DNA of 64,000 nt from Otatea glauca (GCA_036346275.1 CM070725.1:697001-761000); one strand, 5' to 3'; numbered from the stretch's first letter, positions 34,059 to 46,199 are shown. The notes: generated by a model not told the origin, from the letters alone. Numbers and translations are program-made.

Positions 34059-37000
34059 GTGCCCAAAGACCGGCTACGGGAAGAGGAACGCGCAGACTCG
34101 CGTACTTCTCGCACCATCGGAAGAGGACGTGTTAATCACGTCCTTCTTGAAGAAGTTCGTGACGCCTTTGATGTGGTGTATGGTAAGTTCTTCGTCAATC
34201 GGTTCTGCTTGAGATTGTTTGATTACGGTGCTTCGCATTCATTCATATCAGTATTTGGTTAGAAAGCATGGATGGGATACTGATTCACTTAGAAATCCTT
34301 GCTAGTTCAATCCACAGTAAAGAACTAAGAACAAGCGCTATTTGTCCAAAAATAGACATAATTATAAAGGGCAAAGTTCTAGCGAACTTAATATTATTGG
34401 ATACTAAGGGTATAGAAGTAATCCTTGGAATGGGTGGTTAACCAAGAACAAAGGTCGGATAGATCGTGCTAGTAGAGCTATCTCCTTACTAGTCCTGAGG
34501 GAATTCGAGTGGAGTTTCTGTCTAATCTCTCCTTTAAGGGGGGTAGTACCCTGAACCGACTAAAAGGTACATCTTTGGAAAATGTGCCCATAGTGAATGA
34601 ATACCGGATGTATTCCCGGAAGATTTGCACAGTATGCCACGGCATCGTGATATTGAGTTTATGATTGAGCTTGTACCGTACATCTCCTATCTCGAAAAGA
34701 CCTTATCGGTTACACCGCTAATGAATTAGCAGAGATAAAGAAACAGATTGAAGAACTGCAGGAGAAAGGATTTATAAGACCAAGTTCATCACCTTGGGGT
34801 TCACTGGTAATCTTCGTTAAGAAGAAAGATGGCAGTCTGAGAATGTGCATAGACTACAGATCACTGAATGAGGTCACAATAAAGAATAAGTATCCTTGCC
34901 AAGGATAGATGATCTATTTGATCAGTTGAAAGGAGCTCAGGTTTTCTCAAAAATAGACTTAAGATCAGGATATCATCAGCTCAAGATAAGAAAAGAAGAT
35001 ATTCAAGACGGCCTTTACTACCCGCTATGGATTGTATGCGAGTTTAAAGTGATGTCCTTTGGTTTAACAAATGCACCATCATATTTCATGAATTTGATGA
35101 ATAAGGTGTTTATGGAGTTTTTGGATAAGTTTGTTGTCGTTTTTATTGATGACATTCTTATCTATTCCAAGAATGAGAAAGAGCATGAGGATCATTTGAG
35201 GATAATTTTGGAAAAGCTCAGAGAGCATCAGCTGTATGCTAAGTTCAGTAAATGTGATTTTTGGTTGAAGGAAGTTGCTTTCTTAGGTCATGTTATTTCT
35301 GCTGGAGGAGTAGCAGTAGACCCTATGAAGGTGAAGGACGTTTTGGATTGGAAGCAACCCAAGTCTGTTCCGGATATCAGAAGTTTTCTTGGATTAGCAG
35401 GCTATTATCGGCGTTTTATTGAAGGTTTTTCCAAGATAGCGAGACCTCTCACTCAACTTTTGAAGAAGGAGAAGAAGTTTGAATGGACTAAATCTTGTGA
35501 ACAAAGTTTTCAGGAATTGAAGAAGAGGTTAACTTGGCACAAGATTTGTTTCACGGATATTCATAAGGATTTTGAAGTTTACTGCGATGCCTCAAAGCAA
35601 GGTCTCGGATGTGTATTGATGCAAGAAGGTAAAGTCTTAGCTTATGCCTCAAGACAACTGCGACCCCATGAAGAAAATTACCCAACTCATGATTTGGAGT
35701 AGCAGCAGTTGTGCACGCACTCAAAATTTGGAGGCATTATTTGATTGGGAATCGATGTGAGATTTATACGGATCATAAGAGTTTGAAATACATTTTTACT
35801 CAGCTGGATCTCAATCTGAGGCAGAGAAGATGGTTGGAATTAGTTAAAGATTATGATATTGGCATCCATTATCATCCCGGAAAAGCTAATGTTGTTGCGG
35901 ATGCTTTGAGTAGGAAAAGTTATTGCAACAATGTTATGGTTCAGGAAAGTCAGCCAACACTTCATGAAGAGTTCAGACGCCTCAACTTGGAATTGGTAAA
36001 TGAAGGTTGCGTTTTCAATATCGAAGTGCACTCAACCCTGGAAGATCAGATCAGAGAGGCTCAAAAGAATGATAGTGGTATTATAGACCTAAAAGATGGT
36101 ATGAAGAAAGGAAAATTTCCTGAATTTTCTGAGGATGAGAAAGGTACCATTTGGTTTGGAAAAAGAATTGTAGTTCCTAACGTAAAGAAATCAAAGATGT
36201 GATTTTAAAAGAGGCTCATGATTCATTTATTCTATTCATCCGAAGTACGAAAATGTACTCGATTTGAAAGAAAAATATTGGTGGTCGAATATGAAAAGAA
36301 GTTGGTGATTTCGTGGCTCGTTGTGATATTTGTCGATTAGTTAAAGCAGAGCATCGAGACCAGCAGGATTGTTACAACCCTTGCAGATTCCTGTTTGGAA
36401 ATGGGAAGAAATAGGAATGGATTTTATCACCGGACTTCCCAGAACTAAGTCCGGATATGATTCAATATGGGTTATTGTGGATAGATTGACTAAGGTTGCA
36501 CACTTTATTCTGTGAAGACAACATATTTCGTGATAAACTCGCAGAGCTATACATGGACAAAATTGTATGTTTGCATGGTGTGCCAAAGAAGATCGTGTCA
36601 GATCGAGGTTCCCAGTTTACCTCGAGGTTTTGGCATAAGTTGCATGAGGTTCTGGGCACAAACCTAAACTTCAAGATCGCATACCATCCTCGCATGGATG
36701 GTCGACGGAAAGGATAAATCAAATACTAGAAGATATCTTTGAGAGCTTGTGCTTTGACATACAGATTCATCTTGGGATCGAATTTGTCGATCACGAATTC
36801 TCGTACAATAACGATTACGATCAAGTTTAAAGATGGCACCTTTTGAAGCTCTTTACTAAGAAAATGCGAACACCGTTGTATTGGAAAGAGACAGAGGGGG
36901 GACAAGTAATCGGGCCTGATATTCTGAAAGAAGCAGAAGAGCAAGTGAGAGTGATTCGTTAGAATTTAAAAATAGCTCAGTCAAGGCAGAAAAGTTATGC

Positions 37001-37474
37001 TGATAATCGTCGTCGGGATTTAAGCTTTGCACCTGGTGATCATGTGTATCTGAAAGTTTCACCCCTAAAGGGAATGCGTCGTTTGAGTTAGCGGAAACTT
37101 GCACCTCGCTATATCGGTCCATTTCGGTGGTTGCGGAAGAGGAGAAGTTGCTTATAAGTTGAAACTTCCTCTTGGCTTGTCAAATGTGCATGATCTCTTC
37201 CATGTTTCTCAGCTAAAGAAATGTCTTCGAGTGCCTGAAGAATAGTTGCCATTTGAAGAGATGGAACTAAAGGAAGATCTCTCTTATCCCGAGTATCCGA
37301 TCAGAATCTTGGATGAAGCGGAGCGTAGAACCCGAAGCCGTGTGATCAAGTTTTGCAAAGTTCAGTGGAGCAACCATTCCGAGAAAGAAGCAACTTGGGA
37401 GCGAGAAGAGGACCTCAGAGCCGAGTTTCCCGATCTCTTTCTTTCTCCGTCCGAAACTCGGGGTCGAGATTCTC
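34059..37474 (+). pseudogene. Chromovirus pol: protease, RT, RNase H, integrase, chromodomain
   Basis: Protease (34059-34262) has FDYGASHSFIS where the active-site triplet D-S-G is D-Y-G. RT begins before 34700, loses a base near 34892, then runs open to 35702 with the catalytic VFIDDILIYS and the FLGHVISAGG motif. RNase H (35580-35930) has YCDASKQGLG, YTDHKSLKY and VVADALSRK; a base is missing at about 35701. Integrase follows in pieces: zinc-binding part (CDICRLVKAEH), core Asp in GMDFITG and in SDRGSQFTS, then a frame change near 36703 before the Glu region (ERINQ). The chromodomain segment 37246-37474 is open. Chromodomains of this class steer integration to heterochromatin. The whole is non-functional as read. 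Confidence 0.88.
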
Positions 37475-37490
37475 TCTATGGGGGTAGGTT

Positions 37491-40400
37491 TGTAACATCC
37501 AGCATTTTTGTTGTTCCAAAATTATTTTAAAATTTATTAAATTCAAAATTTGGATCTTCCTCGGTGTTCTAATTAACCTGGCATCCATATCCTCCCGAAA
37601 CTGGAGTTCAATTCTTTATTGTCATAAAGTTAAAATTTCATATTCCGGTCCTTATCCAAAATTTCACCCGAGTTCCAAAATGCTCCAAAAATCTCAAAAT
37701 ACATTGAATTAGGTTTCAAATATTTTATAATGATTTTGGGAATTTTTCCAAGATTTATAGAATCTCTTTGCTATTTTATCTCTCGCGCTTTCATCAAATC
37801 CATTATATTCGTTCCGAAATTATCTAAATTTCAAAATTCTCTAAAACAATTCCGAAACCAATTTTGTTAGGTTCCAAATATTCCATAGTATTTTTGAGAA
37901 TTTTTCCAAGATTTCTAGAGGCTTCTATCTATTTTATCCTTCGCGCTTTATTCTCAACACTATTCATTTGGACCCACTCGTCAGAGCAACAGTTGGTCTT
38001 CAACCTCCAGCACTGAGGATTTTTTCCCGTAGCTCTCTGTTCAATGTCCAAAAGAGAAAAATATTTATAACTTCTTCATTTTCGCATCAAATCAAGGGAG
38101 AGTTGAAGCGTTGCGACCGTATTGATGCAAGGATTCAATTCCCTGCCGTTACCCATCCTTAATCCGAGCGAAACGGCCGCAATTAAGCGTTAATGACAAT
38201 TTATTGCTCGGTCATTATCTCGGGCGTTTCTTCACCTCACCGGGCGTGCGGGTACTCAAAAGCTTCGTCTTGCTGTGCTCTACCCCATGCTCACTTTGCC
38301 CCTTTGATTCAGTGCCGTTTTCTTTTTCAAAACTCGCGAAAACCGCAGCCCAACGTCGACCAAAGACGCCGGCGAGCCAACTTTTGATCCGGTGAGCCAA
38401 ATCAAATTCCGTTCACGTCATTTCGTGCATCTTGTCGCAAAGATCAAAAGCCCTCAAGAAAATTTGGGTTTCATTACAGGACGGCGATTTAATTTGACGT
38501 TTGAACACCGTTGGCCTAACCATCTTTGCGGCGTCGGTTCGTCGTCTCGGTAAGCCTCTTCAATCCGATCTCACCTTTGGATTCGCGGCGTCGAGCTCTT
38601 CATGATGCTCACCCTATCTTCCATTTCGCTGGCCGCCGCCCCTGGCCCTATCCCCATGCGCCATGGATTTTGCTCTGTTTCATGAATGAACAGTATTTAC
38701 TCTGATGTTTTTCTGTTTTTTTTTCCCTTCTAATTCAACTTCAAACAATTGTTTCTCCTCCGTCGTAACTCCGAATCGAGTGATTCAAATTTCTAAATTC
38801 ATCTAAATTCATCCTCTATCTGTCAGTATTTTTATTATAATTTTTAGTTTCTATTTATTTTATTTTATTCATTTCATGCACCGTTTTGCGCGTAGTCGAA
38901 GAAGCGGTCGTCGTCGTCGACGAAGGAGAAGACCTCCAGAACAGCGCAGCGCACTTCGTTGACGAAGGCAAGTCTCCTTGAAGCACGTTGATCCCATTGT
39001 TTATAACTGTTTTATAAAAAGTTTGCAACTTGCATGGCTATTTACATAAACCGATGATGTTAAAATATAGAATGTTAGTTATGCCCATTTCGAAATAACA
39101 TCCTTGCTGTTTGATTACCATGCCTTTGTAACCTTAAGATTTAATCATGAAATCATGTATTATGTGATTAATCTTGTTTAGTACGATAGACTGTGCTTAG
39201 GATTGACGTTGATCAAAATGCCTATGGTGGGATAAATTCTAAAATGTTGTTGAAATGTGTTTTATCAAAACTGTAGCAAGGTGATTGCTGCTGTGATTGT
39301 AAAATAAAAATAAAATAAAAATGGTTTAGATTAGGCGGAATGGTTTGTCGGTAGTGCGGATGGAGCATTGGTTTTGGTTTGTGAAAGCCGCCTAATCAAT
39401 TTAAGGAGCGACGCTTATGATTGTCCATTCTAAGCATTACCGTGCAACCACAAGTCTATAATGGGTACGACTGGCTAAATAATTTGTAGAAACCTAACTT
39501 AGACTCGCTTGGTGGAATGTGAGTGCGGATGGAGGCATGTCGTATTTCTCACTGGCGCAAGAGGGCTTCAGATCTTGGGTGGATGGAACCCTAACAGCGG
39601 TGAAACCTCAGTGGGTGGGTCAGGTTAGGCGTATACATTGTAAAGGCCTTGTCATGATCTCTCTGCCGGCACACCAAAAGAAGTGTGTTCGTAGCGCTTG
39701 GCATTAAAGAGATGATCATGTCTTGTGGGTAAAGCTGTACACCTCTGCAGAGTAAATCTATTCGAATAGCCGTGCCTACGGTCAAAGGCAAAGCGAAGAA
39801 TGCTTTCATACTGGTAGACTTGGTTTTGGTTTTCAAAATAACTGATGCTTTGGGAATTCGGGAGTGGTTAGAACTCTCGAATGTTTATTTGGCGGATTGA
39901 GCCAACCAGGTAGATGGAACCTGTTTTGAATCATGACAGATGGAGTCATGTGATGGTTAAACAAGATCTTTCAAAGTGGGCGGTTAGAGCCTGTATACTA
40001 GTGTTGGTAGTTGGAACCTTCACTAGAGTTAGTAATAATTTCAATTGTACAAATAATTGTTAAAACCGCTTTGTGAAAATTATTATTAATAATATTTGTT
40101 AAATCTGGCTTTGTGTAAAAGAACCCTATTAAGCCTTCCTTGGAAAGCCCTTCATGATGCATTTTCCCAGACTTGCGGAGTACGTTTGTACTCACATGCT
40201 ACACAAAATTTTGTCATCAGAGAATTATCAAGATGCAGTCGAAGACAATGAATTCTATGTCGAGGAGTTCGTTGGAGATCGCCAAGATAACTAAGCGCGC
40301 GCTCCTAGTCGTCGCCTGTGGTGTCTTTTGGGTTTTATCTTGTTGTTTTTGTTTCCGCTGCTGAGCACTTTGGTCATGTGACCAGGAGATGTAATAATTA

Positions 40401-40558
40401 GCCATGTGGCTGGTAATTTATGGTTATGCTATATTTCGTTTTCTCTTCGTTCTGTTCTGGTTATGATAATCACTGCTTCACTGTGTGTACTAGCAACTGA
40501 TCTGGGACTAGTACAGAAATACACAGGAGATTCCGGATGGTAAATCCGGGGTCTCACA
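37491..40558 (+). repeat. 3' LTR of the chromovirus
   Basis: 3068 bp from TGTAACATCC to GGGTCTCACA, preceded by the purine-rich tract ATGGGGGTAGG. High similarity to the 5' LTR suggests a fairly recent insertion; small indels (for example 30580-30600 against 38690-38710) are present. Confidence 0.93.
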
Positions 40559-41066
40559 TAATTCTTTCCCATTAATTAGAATGTTAAACTGAAAAGTACG
40601 GGTCGTGTGCATATCTGCCTCAAATATAGTATATATAGTTTAAATATTAAGGTGAATCATTACTCTGCAGTGATATCTTCTGCACTTGTTTTCATTTGAA
40701 AAATTGGGTGTTTAATTGAATCATTACTCTACAGTGATATATAGGTTAACTGCAGGATAATTAAGTAGAGATGCATCAAATTGGGATATTAGACGCGCGT
40801 ACACACCTCGTGGATCAAGCTTCATATCAGTACGTTGAGTTACGTACATACTGGTATTATTTTGACGCACGTACGGTGGTACAAAAAGAGATGGAACAAA
40901 ATATTACTTGAGCAAATCGCGCATGCATGCAGTAATTAAAAACTCGAACTGTCGATGTTGATAAGCATGCATGATATGAGATATGATCGTCTCTCCGTCG
41001 ACGTCAAGTAGCTAGGTAGCTAGCTAGTAGCTCTTGCAACGAAGCATGCAGCTGCTAGTGCTATGC
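40559..41066. other. Intergenic, downstream side of ferredoxin copy 2
   Basis: No gene seen; AT-rich with many GCATGCATG and ACGTACGT palindromes near 40900-41000. Includes the probable 3' UTR of the minus-strand ferredoxin. Confidence 0.5.
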
Positions 41067-41495
41067 TTAGGCGGTGAGCTCGTCCTCCTTGTGGGTCTCG
41101 ATGACGACGTTGGACTTGGGGTAGGCGTGGCAGGTGAGCACCCAGCCAGCGGCCATCTGGTCGTCGTCCAGGAAGCTCTGGTCGGACTGGTCGACCTCGC
41201 CGGAGACGACCTTGCCGGCGCAAGAGGAGCAGGAACCGGCGCGGCAGGAGTAGGGCAGGTCGATCCCTTCCTCCTCGGCCTGGTCGAGGATGTAGACGTC
41301 GTCGGGGACCTGCAGCTCCACCTCGCCTTCGGGCGTGACCAATTTGACACTGTAGGTCGCCTCCGCGCGCAGCCTGGCGCCGCGCGCCAGCTGCTTGGTG
41401 GTGAGCGCCGGCGCGAGCGAGACGCGAGCGACGGGGGGCGCCGGCGCGACGCGCAGGGAGGAGGGAGCGCGGAGGCTGCTCAGGGCGGTGGCCAT
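41067..41495 (-). CDS. Plastid [2Fe-2S] ferredoxin, second copy
   Basis: Intact intronless 142-residue frame with the same length and architecture as the gene at 27259-27687. Transit peptide MATALSSLRAPSSLRVAPAP, rich in Ala, Ser and Arg; mature start near ATYSVKLVTP (residue 46). Cluster ligands Cys84, Cys89, Cys92 and Cys122 in CRAGSCSSCAGK and VLTCHAYP. Differences from copy 1 in the mature part include 49 (Lys to Ser), 96 (Met to Val), 115 (Glu to Ala), 123 (Ala to His) and 138 (Glu to Asp), mostly on the surface and near the C-terminal acidic region that binds partners. The pair is a same-strand tandem duplicate separated by 13.4 kb, most of it the chromovirus. Confidence 0.96.
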   Translation of the reverse strand: MATALSSLRAPSSLRVAPAPPVARVSLAPALTTKQLARGARLRAEATYSVKLVTPEGEVELQVPDDVYILDQAEEEGIDLPYSCRAGSCSSCAGKVVSGEVDQSDQSFLDDDQMAAGWVLTCHAYPKSNVVIETHKEDELTA

Positions 41496-41624
41496 GGCTA
41501 GCAGCTGATCGAGCGGCGCGCGCTTGGAGTGAGGAGTGAGGAGAGGAGGCTAGGGTAGCTCCGATCCGCAACCGCAAGGGGAGGGCCGGAGCGGGTGGCA
41601 ATAAGAAGGGATAGGGGGGTGGGT

Positions 41625-41657
41625 GCCACGTGGCGAGACGGGAGTGGTGGTCTTATC
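41625..41657 (-). promoter_or_regulatory. G-box plus I-box upstream of ferredoxin copy 2
   Basis: GCCACGTGGC (41625-41634), 130 bp upstream of the ATG, and GATAAG on the minus strand (41652-41657). Distal to them GAGGATCACACGCTGCTCA (41681 onward) matches CAGGATCACACGCTTCTCA of copy 1, showing that the promoter was duplicated with the gene. Confidence 0.7.
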
Positions 41658-41699
41658 TGCGCGGGGATGGCTGGGGCGACGAGGATCACACGCTGCTCA

Positions 41700-42129
41700 T
41701 CGTCGTGTGGAGGCCGCGCGGCCTTGCATTGTCTTCGGTCTCAGTGCTGTCAGCCTCTCACTCACATACACACACATGCATATGCTCGTTTTTTTTCTGG
41801 CCGTTGATTTCTTCTTCACAACCATCATCGCTAGCTATTGTGCATTTGTCTTGTGTGGTTATTTCTCAACTTCACTATAGAAGTTGCAGTTTAATTTAGT
41901 GAAGTAGTATCCCTCGCAACAGGGGCGGAGCTAGGGCTCAGACCACCTGGATCTGGGCCTGAGACCTGGCCCAAAAATCGAATGCAAATTTTCTTGAAAA
42001 TTTGTATATTAGTCCAATAACTTTTGGACTAGTTCAGACCGGCTCAAGGCTTAGATTTGAGTTGGCTCCGCAGCCCTACCTTGCAAGAAAAATACAAATA
42101 AAGTTTAGTGAAGTACTATCATTTATATA
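41700..42129. other. Intergenic, no gene recognised
   Basis: Contains a (CA)n-like stretch (CACATACACACACATGCATA, 41763 onward) and no coding frame that can be supported. Confidence 0.5.
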
Positions 42130-42900
42130 CTAGAAATTTATGCGCTGCGTGCCACACCGCGGGCGCTGCTTTCCACGTGAGAAAATCGATAAAACGCGCG
42201 ACTGACGCTCCACACACGAGTAAATCGAGAAAACGCGCGAAAATGATCAAAAAATAAGACTTTGATTTTCGCAAAAGGGTTTAAACGTAATGCTCGAAAA
42301 CCGGAAAAAGAACATAAATGCGATGCATATTTTTTTTTAAAAAAAAAGAAGTGGTTTTTTTTCTTACAAAAAGGACCTAACGTAATTTCGATTTTCCTGA
42401 AAAGGACCCGAGCGCTACTCTTAAAAACGCTAAAAGGGCATGGACGTAATATGTAATCTTTTTTCGGGAAAAGGATAAATCGTATTTTTTTTCCCAAAAA
42501 GGACCTATCCGAGAAAACGTGCGAAAATGATCAAAAAATAAGACTTTACTTTTCGCAAAAGGGTTTAAACGTAATGCTCGAAAACCGGAAAAAGGACATA
42601 AATGCGATGCATATTTTTTTATAAAAAAAAAGAAGCGGTTTTTTTTCTTACAAAAAGAACCTAAACGTAATTTCGATTTTCCTGAAAAGGACCCGAGCGC
42701 TACTCTTAAAAACGTTAAAAGGGTATGGACATAATATGTAATCTTTTTTCGGGAAAAGGATCAAATCGTAATTTTTTTCCCAAAAAGGATCTATCCGTAT
42801 TTTTTTTTGAAAAGGACCCGGATACGAAAAAAATTTGGCCAGCTCTGCTCGAGCCGCGAGCCGAGCCGGCCCCTCCCGGCTCAAAGCGCCTAGGAGGCGC
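42130..42900 (-). mobile_element. Helitron-like homopolymer-rich element with internal tandem duplication
   Basis: On the minus strand it ends in a GC-rich tip followed by CTAG|T (42130-42133), the form expected of a Helitron 3' end, and begins with a GAGCCGG...GGCTCG tip. The interior alternates poly-A/T runs with ACGTAATTTCG and AAAGGACC motifs. A 284 bp unit (42227-42510) is repeated at 42511-42796. Shares both tips and style with 60489-60997. Confidence 0.5.
42227..42796. repeat. 284 bp tandem duplication
   Basis: GAGAAAACGCGCGAAAATGA at 42227 recurs as GAGAAAACGTGCGAAAATGA at 42511; the two units match to their ends (GGACCTATCC and GGATCTATCC). Confidence 0.92.
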
Positions 42901-43259
42901 AGTTTCTTCAATGTTTAAGATAGGTATGATTCATTCCTTTCTATATCGGTGCTGTCCACACATTGGATTGTCAAAGCCCACGAGAGCTGACCTGGGAATG
43001 TACGGAAGTTTCTCCAATTCCATCGGAGGCTTAATTATTCTTTACTTGACATTTCTCACTTTAATTTTCGCGTATTTTTAATCACAAATCTAATGATTTA
43101 ATACGGATTCTAGTACGTCGTTGAGTAGAAAACAATGAAAGGAGTATAACATTGGCGGCAATTGTAACATTTTATTTTCCCTCTTTTGTGGCCAGTTGCT
43201 GGCTTGCTGCAACCATGCACATTGTGCATTAGATAACAACCACTTTTGGAGGGGCGACG
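42901..43259. other. Intergenic, no gene recognised
   Basis: No supported coding frame or repeat ends seen. Confidence 0.45.
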
Positions 43260-45300
43260 GAGTTAGGACTGGCTATAAGTCTACTCAACTCGTGCAAGAC
43301 CACCAAAATGTAGCTCAGCTCGGTTGGATAAAAAGCTCGAGCCGCTCGTGAGTACCTCACAAGCCACGTCAGTCAAGCTAAGCTAAGCTGAACTAAATAA
43401 AGCCACGTGAGCTAGTTAATTAGTCAAGAGCTAAGCTAAGCTACGTCAAGAGCATATGTCACACATTAACACATACATGCAACACGACAACCGTAAAAAT
43501 GAAACTAAAGCTAATTATCTAGCATACAATTAAAACATAGGTAATTAGTCAAGAGCCGATTAGCAATTCTAACAATTTCAGTCCAACCTAACATGGTTAT
43601 ATGGACATACATTAATTTAAGAGTGGTACTATTGCACGTTATACCGTTGGAATTGATTCCAACAGTATAGCATGTTTCATAGTTAAGTTTCACCTTGATA
43701 GATTTCATGTTGTTTCGTCTAGATAGGTATCATGTTGTTTTATAATTAAGTTTCACCAGGTTCCGTAGTAGTTATAAGTTTCAAAACGTTTTAGTTTCGT
43801 CAAACATAATTTGACAGATATGTTTCATGTGAAACGTGAAATATGTTTGTGAAACGTCGTGAAACTTTAACGTGAACACTATGAAACTTGGTAGAACTAA
43901 TTTGTCAAAAATCATGAAACCTAAGTATGCAACGTTGTGAAACTTGTAATTGAAACTTCGTGAAACTTCGCTTACACTAGTGAAATTTAGCTTGTACTGG
44001 TGAAACTTTGTCTACATATAGATTTCGCAGATAGGTTTCACTTGAAAGTTTCATGAGGTTCCATAAAAACGCATTAATCTCCCATGCATGAATAGGAACG
44101 AACACGAAAATGAATCCTATGTTGCAAGTGAATCCATGGCTGCATGCATGCGTCCATCGAATAACTACCTGCTTCATGGATGCATCAGCTTCAATAAACC
44201 ATCAATGGCCTCCATGAAAGAAGGACGAAATGTATGCAATGCGTGTAGTGCTAGCGATTCACATCGTATTGAGAATCAGACGAACTCTGTTATGCTCATT
44301 AGAAACGAAAATCTTCCGCTAAAAAGTAGAGTAGCATGCACCAAAAATTCCAAATATGGATGGATTACAACGAGAATGAGAACACAAATTTTCGCGACGA
44401 GCCACAGGGAATCAATCAAGGAGCGATGCCCAACGAGAATGAGAACAAAAATATAAGAATACTCATCCGTCTCAGTACATAATGACTCTGGTCAAGCCGC
44501 TTGTTGATTGGAATCCATACTCATTGATTTTTCGTTAAATTAGGAATGCAGAACACGCATAAGAATCCTTTTACAAGAAAGCACAACTGTCAAATAATCT
44601 CTCAAATTTTTCTCAATTTTTCCTACTGTTTTCTTTTTTCCCCTTTTTCTCTCTCCTATTTTCTTTTCTCTCTCTTTTTAGATAATAGAAGAATATATTA
44701 ACCTTCCGACATCTGCACCATGAGATGCACACAACCAATCGTTTATTACAACTAAAATTTTGTCATCAAGAGACTCATAAAGAAAGAGTTAGCAAGTGTC
44801 AATCAAATGAAGAAAATAGTTTTGAACAAGCCATTAAAAGACTAATCGAAAACTCTCAATCCGCACACAATCTTGTGCTAAACTCTCTCTTGTTTTCTTC
44901 ATTGTTCCTCTGCACGCCAAGAATTTGTCCTGCAGTAGTCATACGTGACGTTTCACACGAAGCATTGCTTCCTTGACGCAGCCTCACGCCACCTCGCCTG
45001 GGAGTCTATCCTCTCTTTCTATACCACTTGAAAAGTAAGGAACGGTATACCGTTTTCTAATTTTCCTGTTAATTAAATATTTAGCTAATTAAGAGCCTTT
45101 CACAAGAAAAATCGTCACAGTGAATATTTAATTATTGAGCCTTAACGAACTCATAAGAGTGAGTTAGCTCGTTCTCGGTTCATTAAGATACTGAGCTGGG
45201 AAGGCGGTTTAGCTCGACCCATTTATTTTACGAAGCAAGCTCATAGCGAGCTGAGTTCGAGCAGCTCGTGAGCTCTGAGCTTTTCTGCCAGGTCTAGATA
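43260..45300. mobile_element. Candidate long element with AGCTCG-rich ends
   Basis: Both ends are rich in AGCTCG words: CAGCTCGGTTGG and GCTCGAGCCGCTCGTGAG at 43315-43350, and GAGCTGAGTTCGAG with CAGCTCGTGAGCTC at 45249-45275, roughly inverted. The middle (43660-44060) is dense in GAAAC and GTTTC words. No transposase frame recognised; this may be a non-autonomous DNA element, with boundaries uncertain. Confidence 0.4.
43660..44060. repeat. Cluster of GAAAC / GTTTC words
   Basis: About 17 copies of GAAAC or its complement GTTTC in 400 bp, often in GTGAAACTTCGTGAAACTT arrangements, able to pair with one another. Confidence 0.7.
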
Positions 45301-45682
45301 GAGTTGTGGTGTATAACTCCACCTAGAAGGTTTAAATATTTCTTTGTGCTCACCGATTATGCACACGCGAGTGCATCTCAGTACGAATTTGTGTAAGGTC
45401 GTAGATTTATCCCTAGTCCCTGTGTGTCTAGGCATGTGTTAAAGGAGCAAACTCATATGTGTGCGGCATGTGATAGGTGCATCTTCTTTGTAATCACAAA
45501 AAATGATAATAGTGTGCAAGTGTATTCGACATTGATTTCTCATTTGAGGTGGAGTAAAATTGCATTAAGGACAGGGAGTGAGTCAGGCGGGGCCATGTAA
45601 AAAAGAAGAATGGGGAAGAGAAAAGGAGAAGAAGGAAGGAAAGCATTGAAAATTGATCCATTTGGGTCAGTAAAACGTGGCT
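45301..45682. other. Intergenic, no gene recognised
   Basis: Purine-rich stretch near 45600-45650 (GGGGAAGAGAAAAGGAGAAG); no coding frame supported. Confidence 0.45.
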
Positions 45683-45685
45683 TTA

Positions 45686-45887
45686 GGGTTTATTTGGTTT
45701 GATCACAAATTTACCTTACTAAATCTTGTGAAAATTTAGCATCACTAAAATTTAGTCACCAAATTAGCTACTAATGTTTTGATCAAAGATTAATAAGAAA
45801 TAAACTGATTACTAAGGGAGAAGAGAATTCTATCAAAATTTAATAAAATAAGCGTCGATAACCATTGGAAACAAACCAAATAGTTCC
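45686..45887. mobile_element. 202 bp Tourist-type MITE
   Basis: GGGTTTATTTGGTTTG at the left pairs with CAAACCAAATAGTTCC at the right, flanked by TTA on both sides (45683-45685, 45888-45890). Confidence 0.8.
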
Positions 45888-46199
45888 TTAATTTCAAGGC
45901 CCGTCGTTCTCTGCGACCATGGCCAACCTCCATGGGCCCAGCCTACTCTTCATTTACCTACGATTAACATGTTAAGGCCCACCTAACATCTCTGTCATTA
46001 CTACTATCAAAGATGCACATACTCGCCGGCCTAGATGACCCCTATACCAAAGATTAACACTAAAGATTATCCAATAATCAAAGACAATTCAGTTTTAATT
46101 AGGGTCCAATAGAACAATGACTTGATTTTTCTTGAGAAATTTTTAGCTATTTTTATTTTCTATTAGCAACTCGGATGAAATCTACTTTTAGTAGCAATA

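Larger units (their letters stand above)
29375..40558 (+). mobile_element. Ty3/gypsy chromovirus-type LTR retrotransposon
   Basis: 11.2 kb: LTR (29375-32444), tRNA-Met type primer site, gag, protease, RT, RNase H, integrase, chromodomain, purine tract, LTR (37491-40558). The domain order (RT before integrase) and chromodomain place it in the chromoviruses; the 3 kb LTRs suggest the Tekay/Del lineage (inference). The internal region is frameshifted many times. No target duplication at 29375, because internal sequence of a second copy lies there. Confidence 0.93.

Noticed and set aside
41020..41601. 193-residue Arg/Ala-rich minus-strand protein overlapping ferredoxin copy 2
   Set aside because: It is a shifted frame of the ferredoxin gene with biased composition and no domain.
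44470..44500. Stowaway end (ACTCATCCGTCTCAGTAC)
   Set aside because: No matching inverted end or TA pair found downstream.
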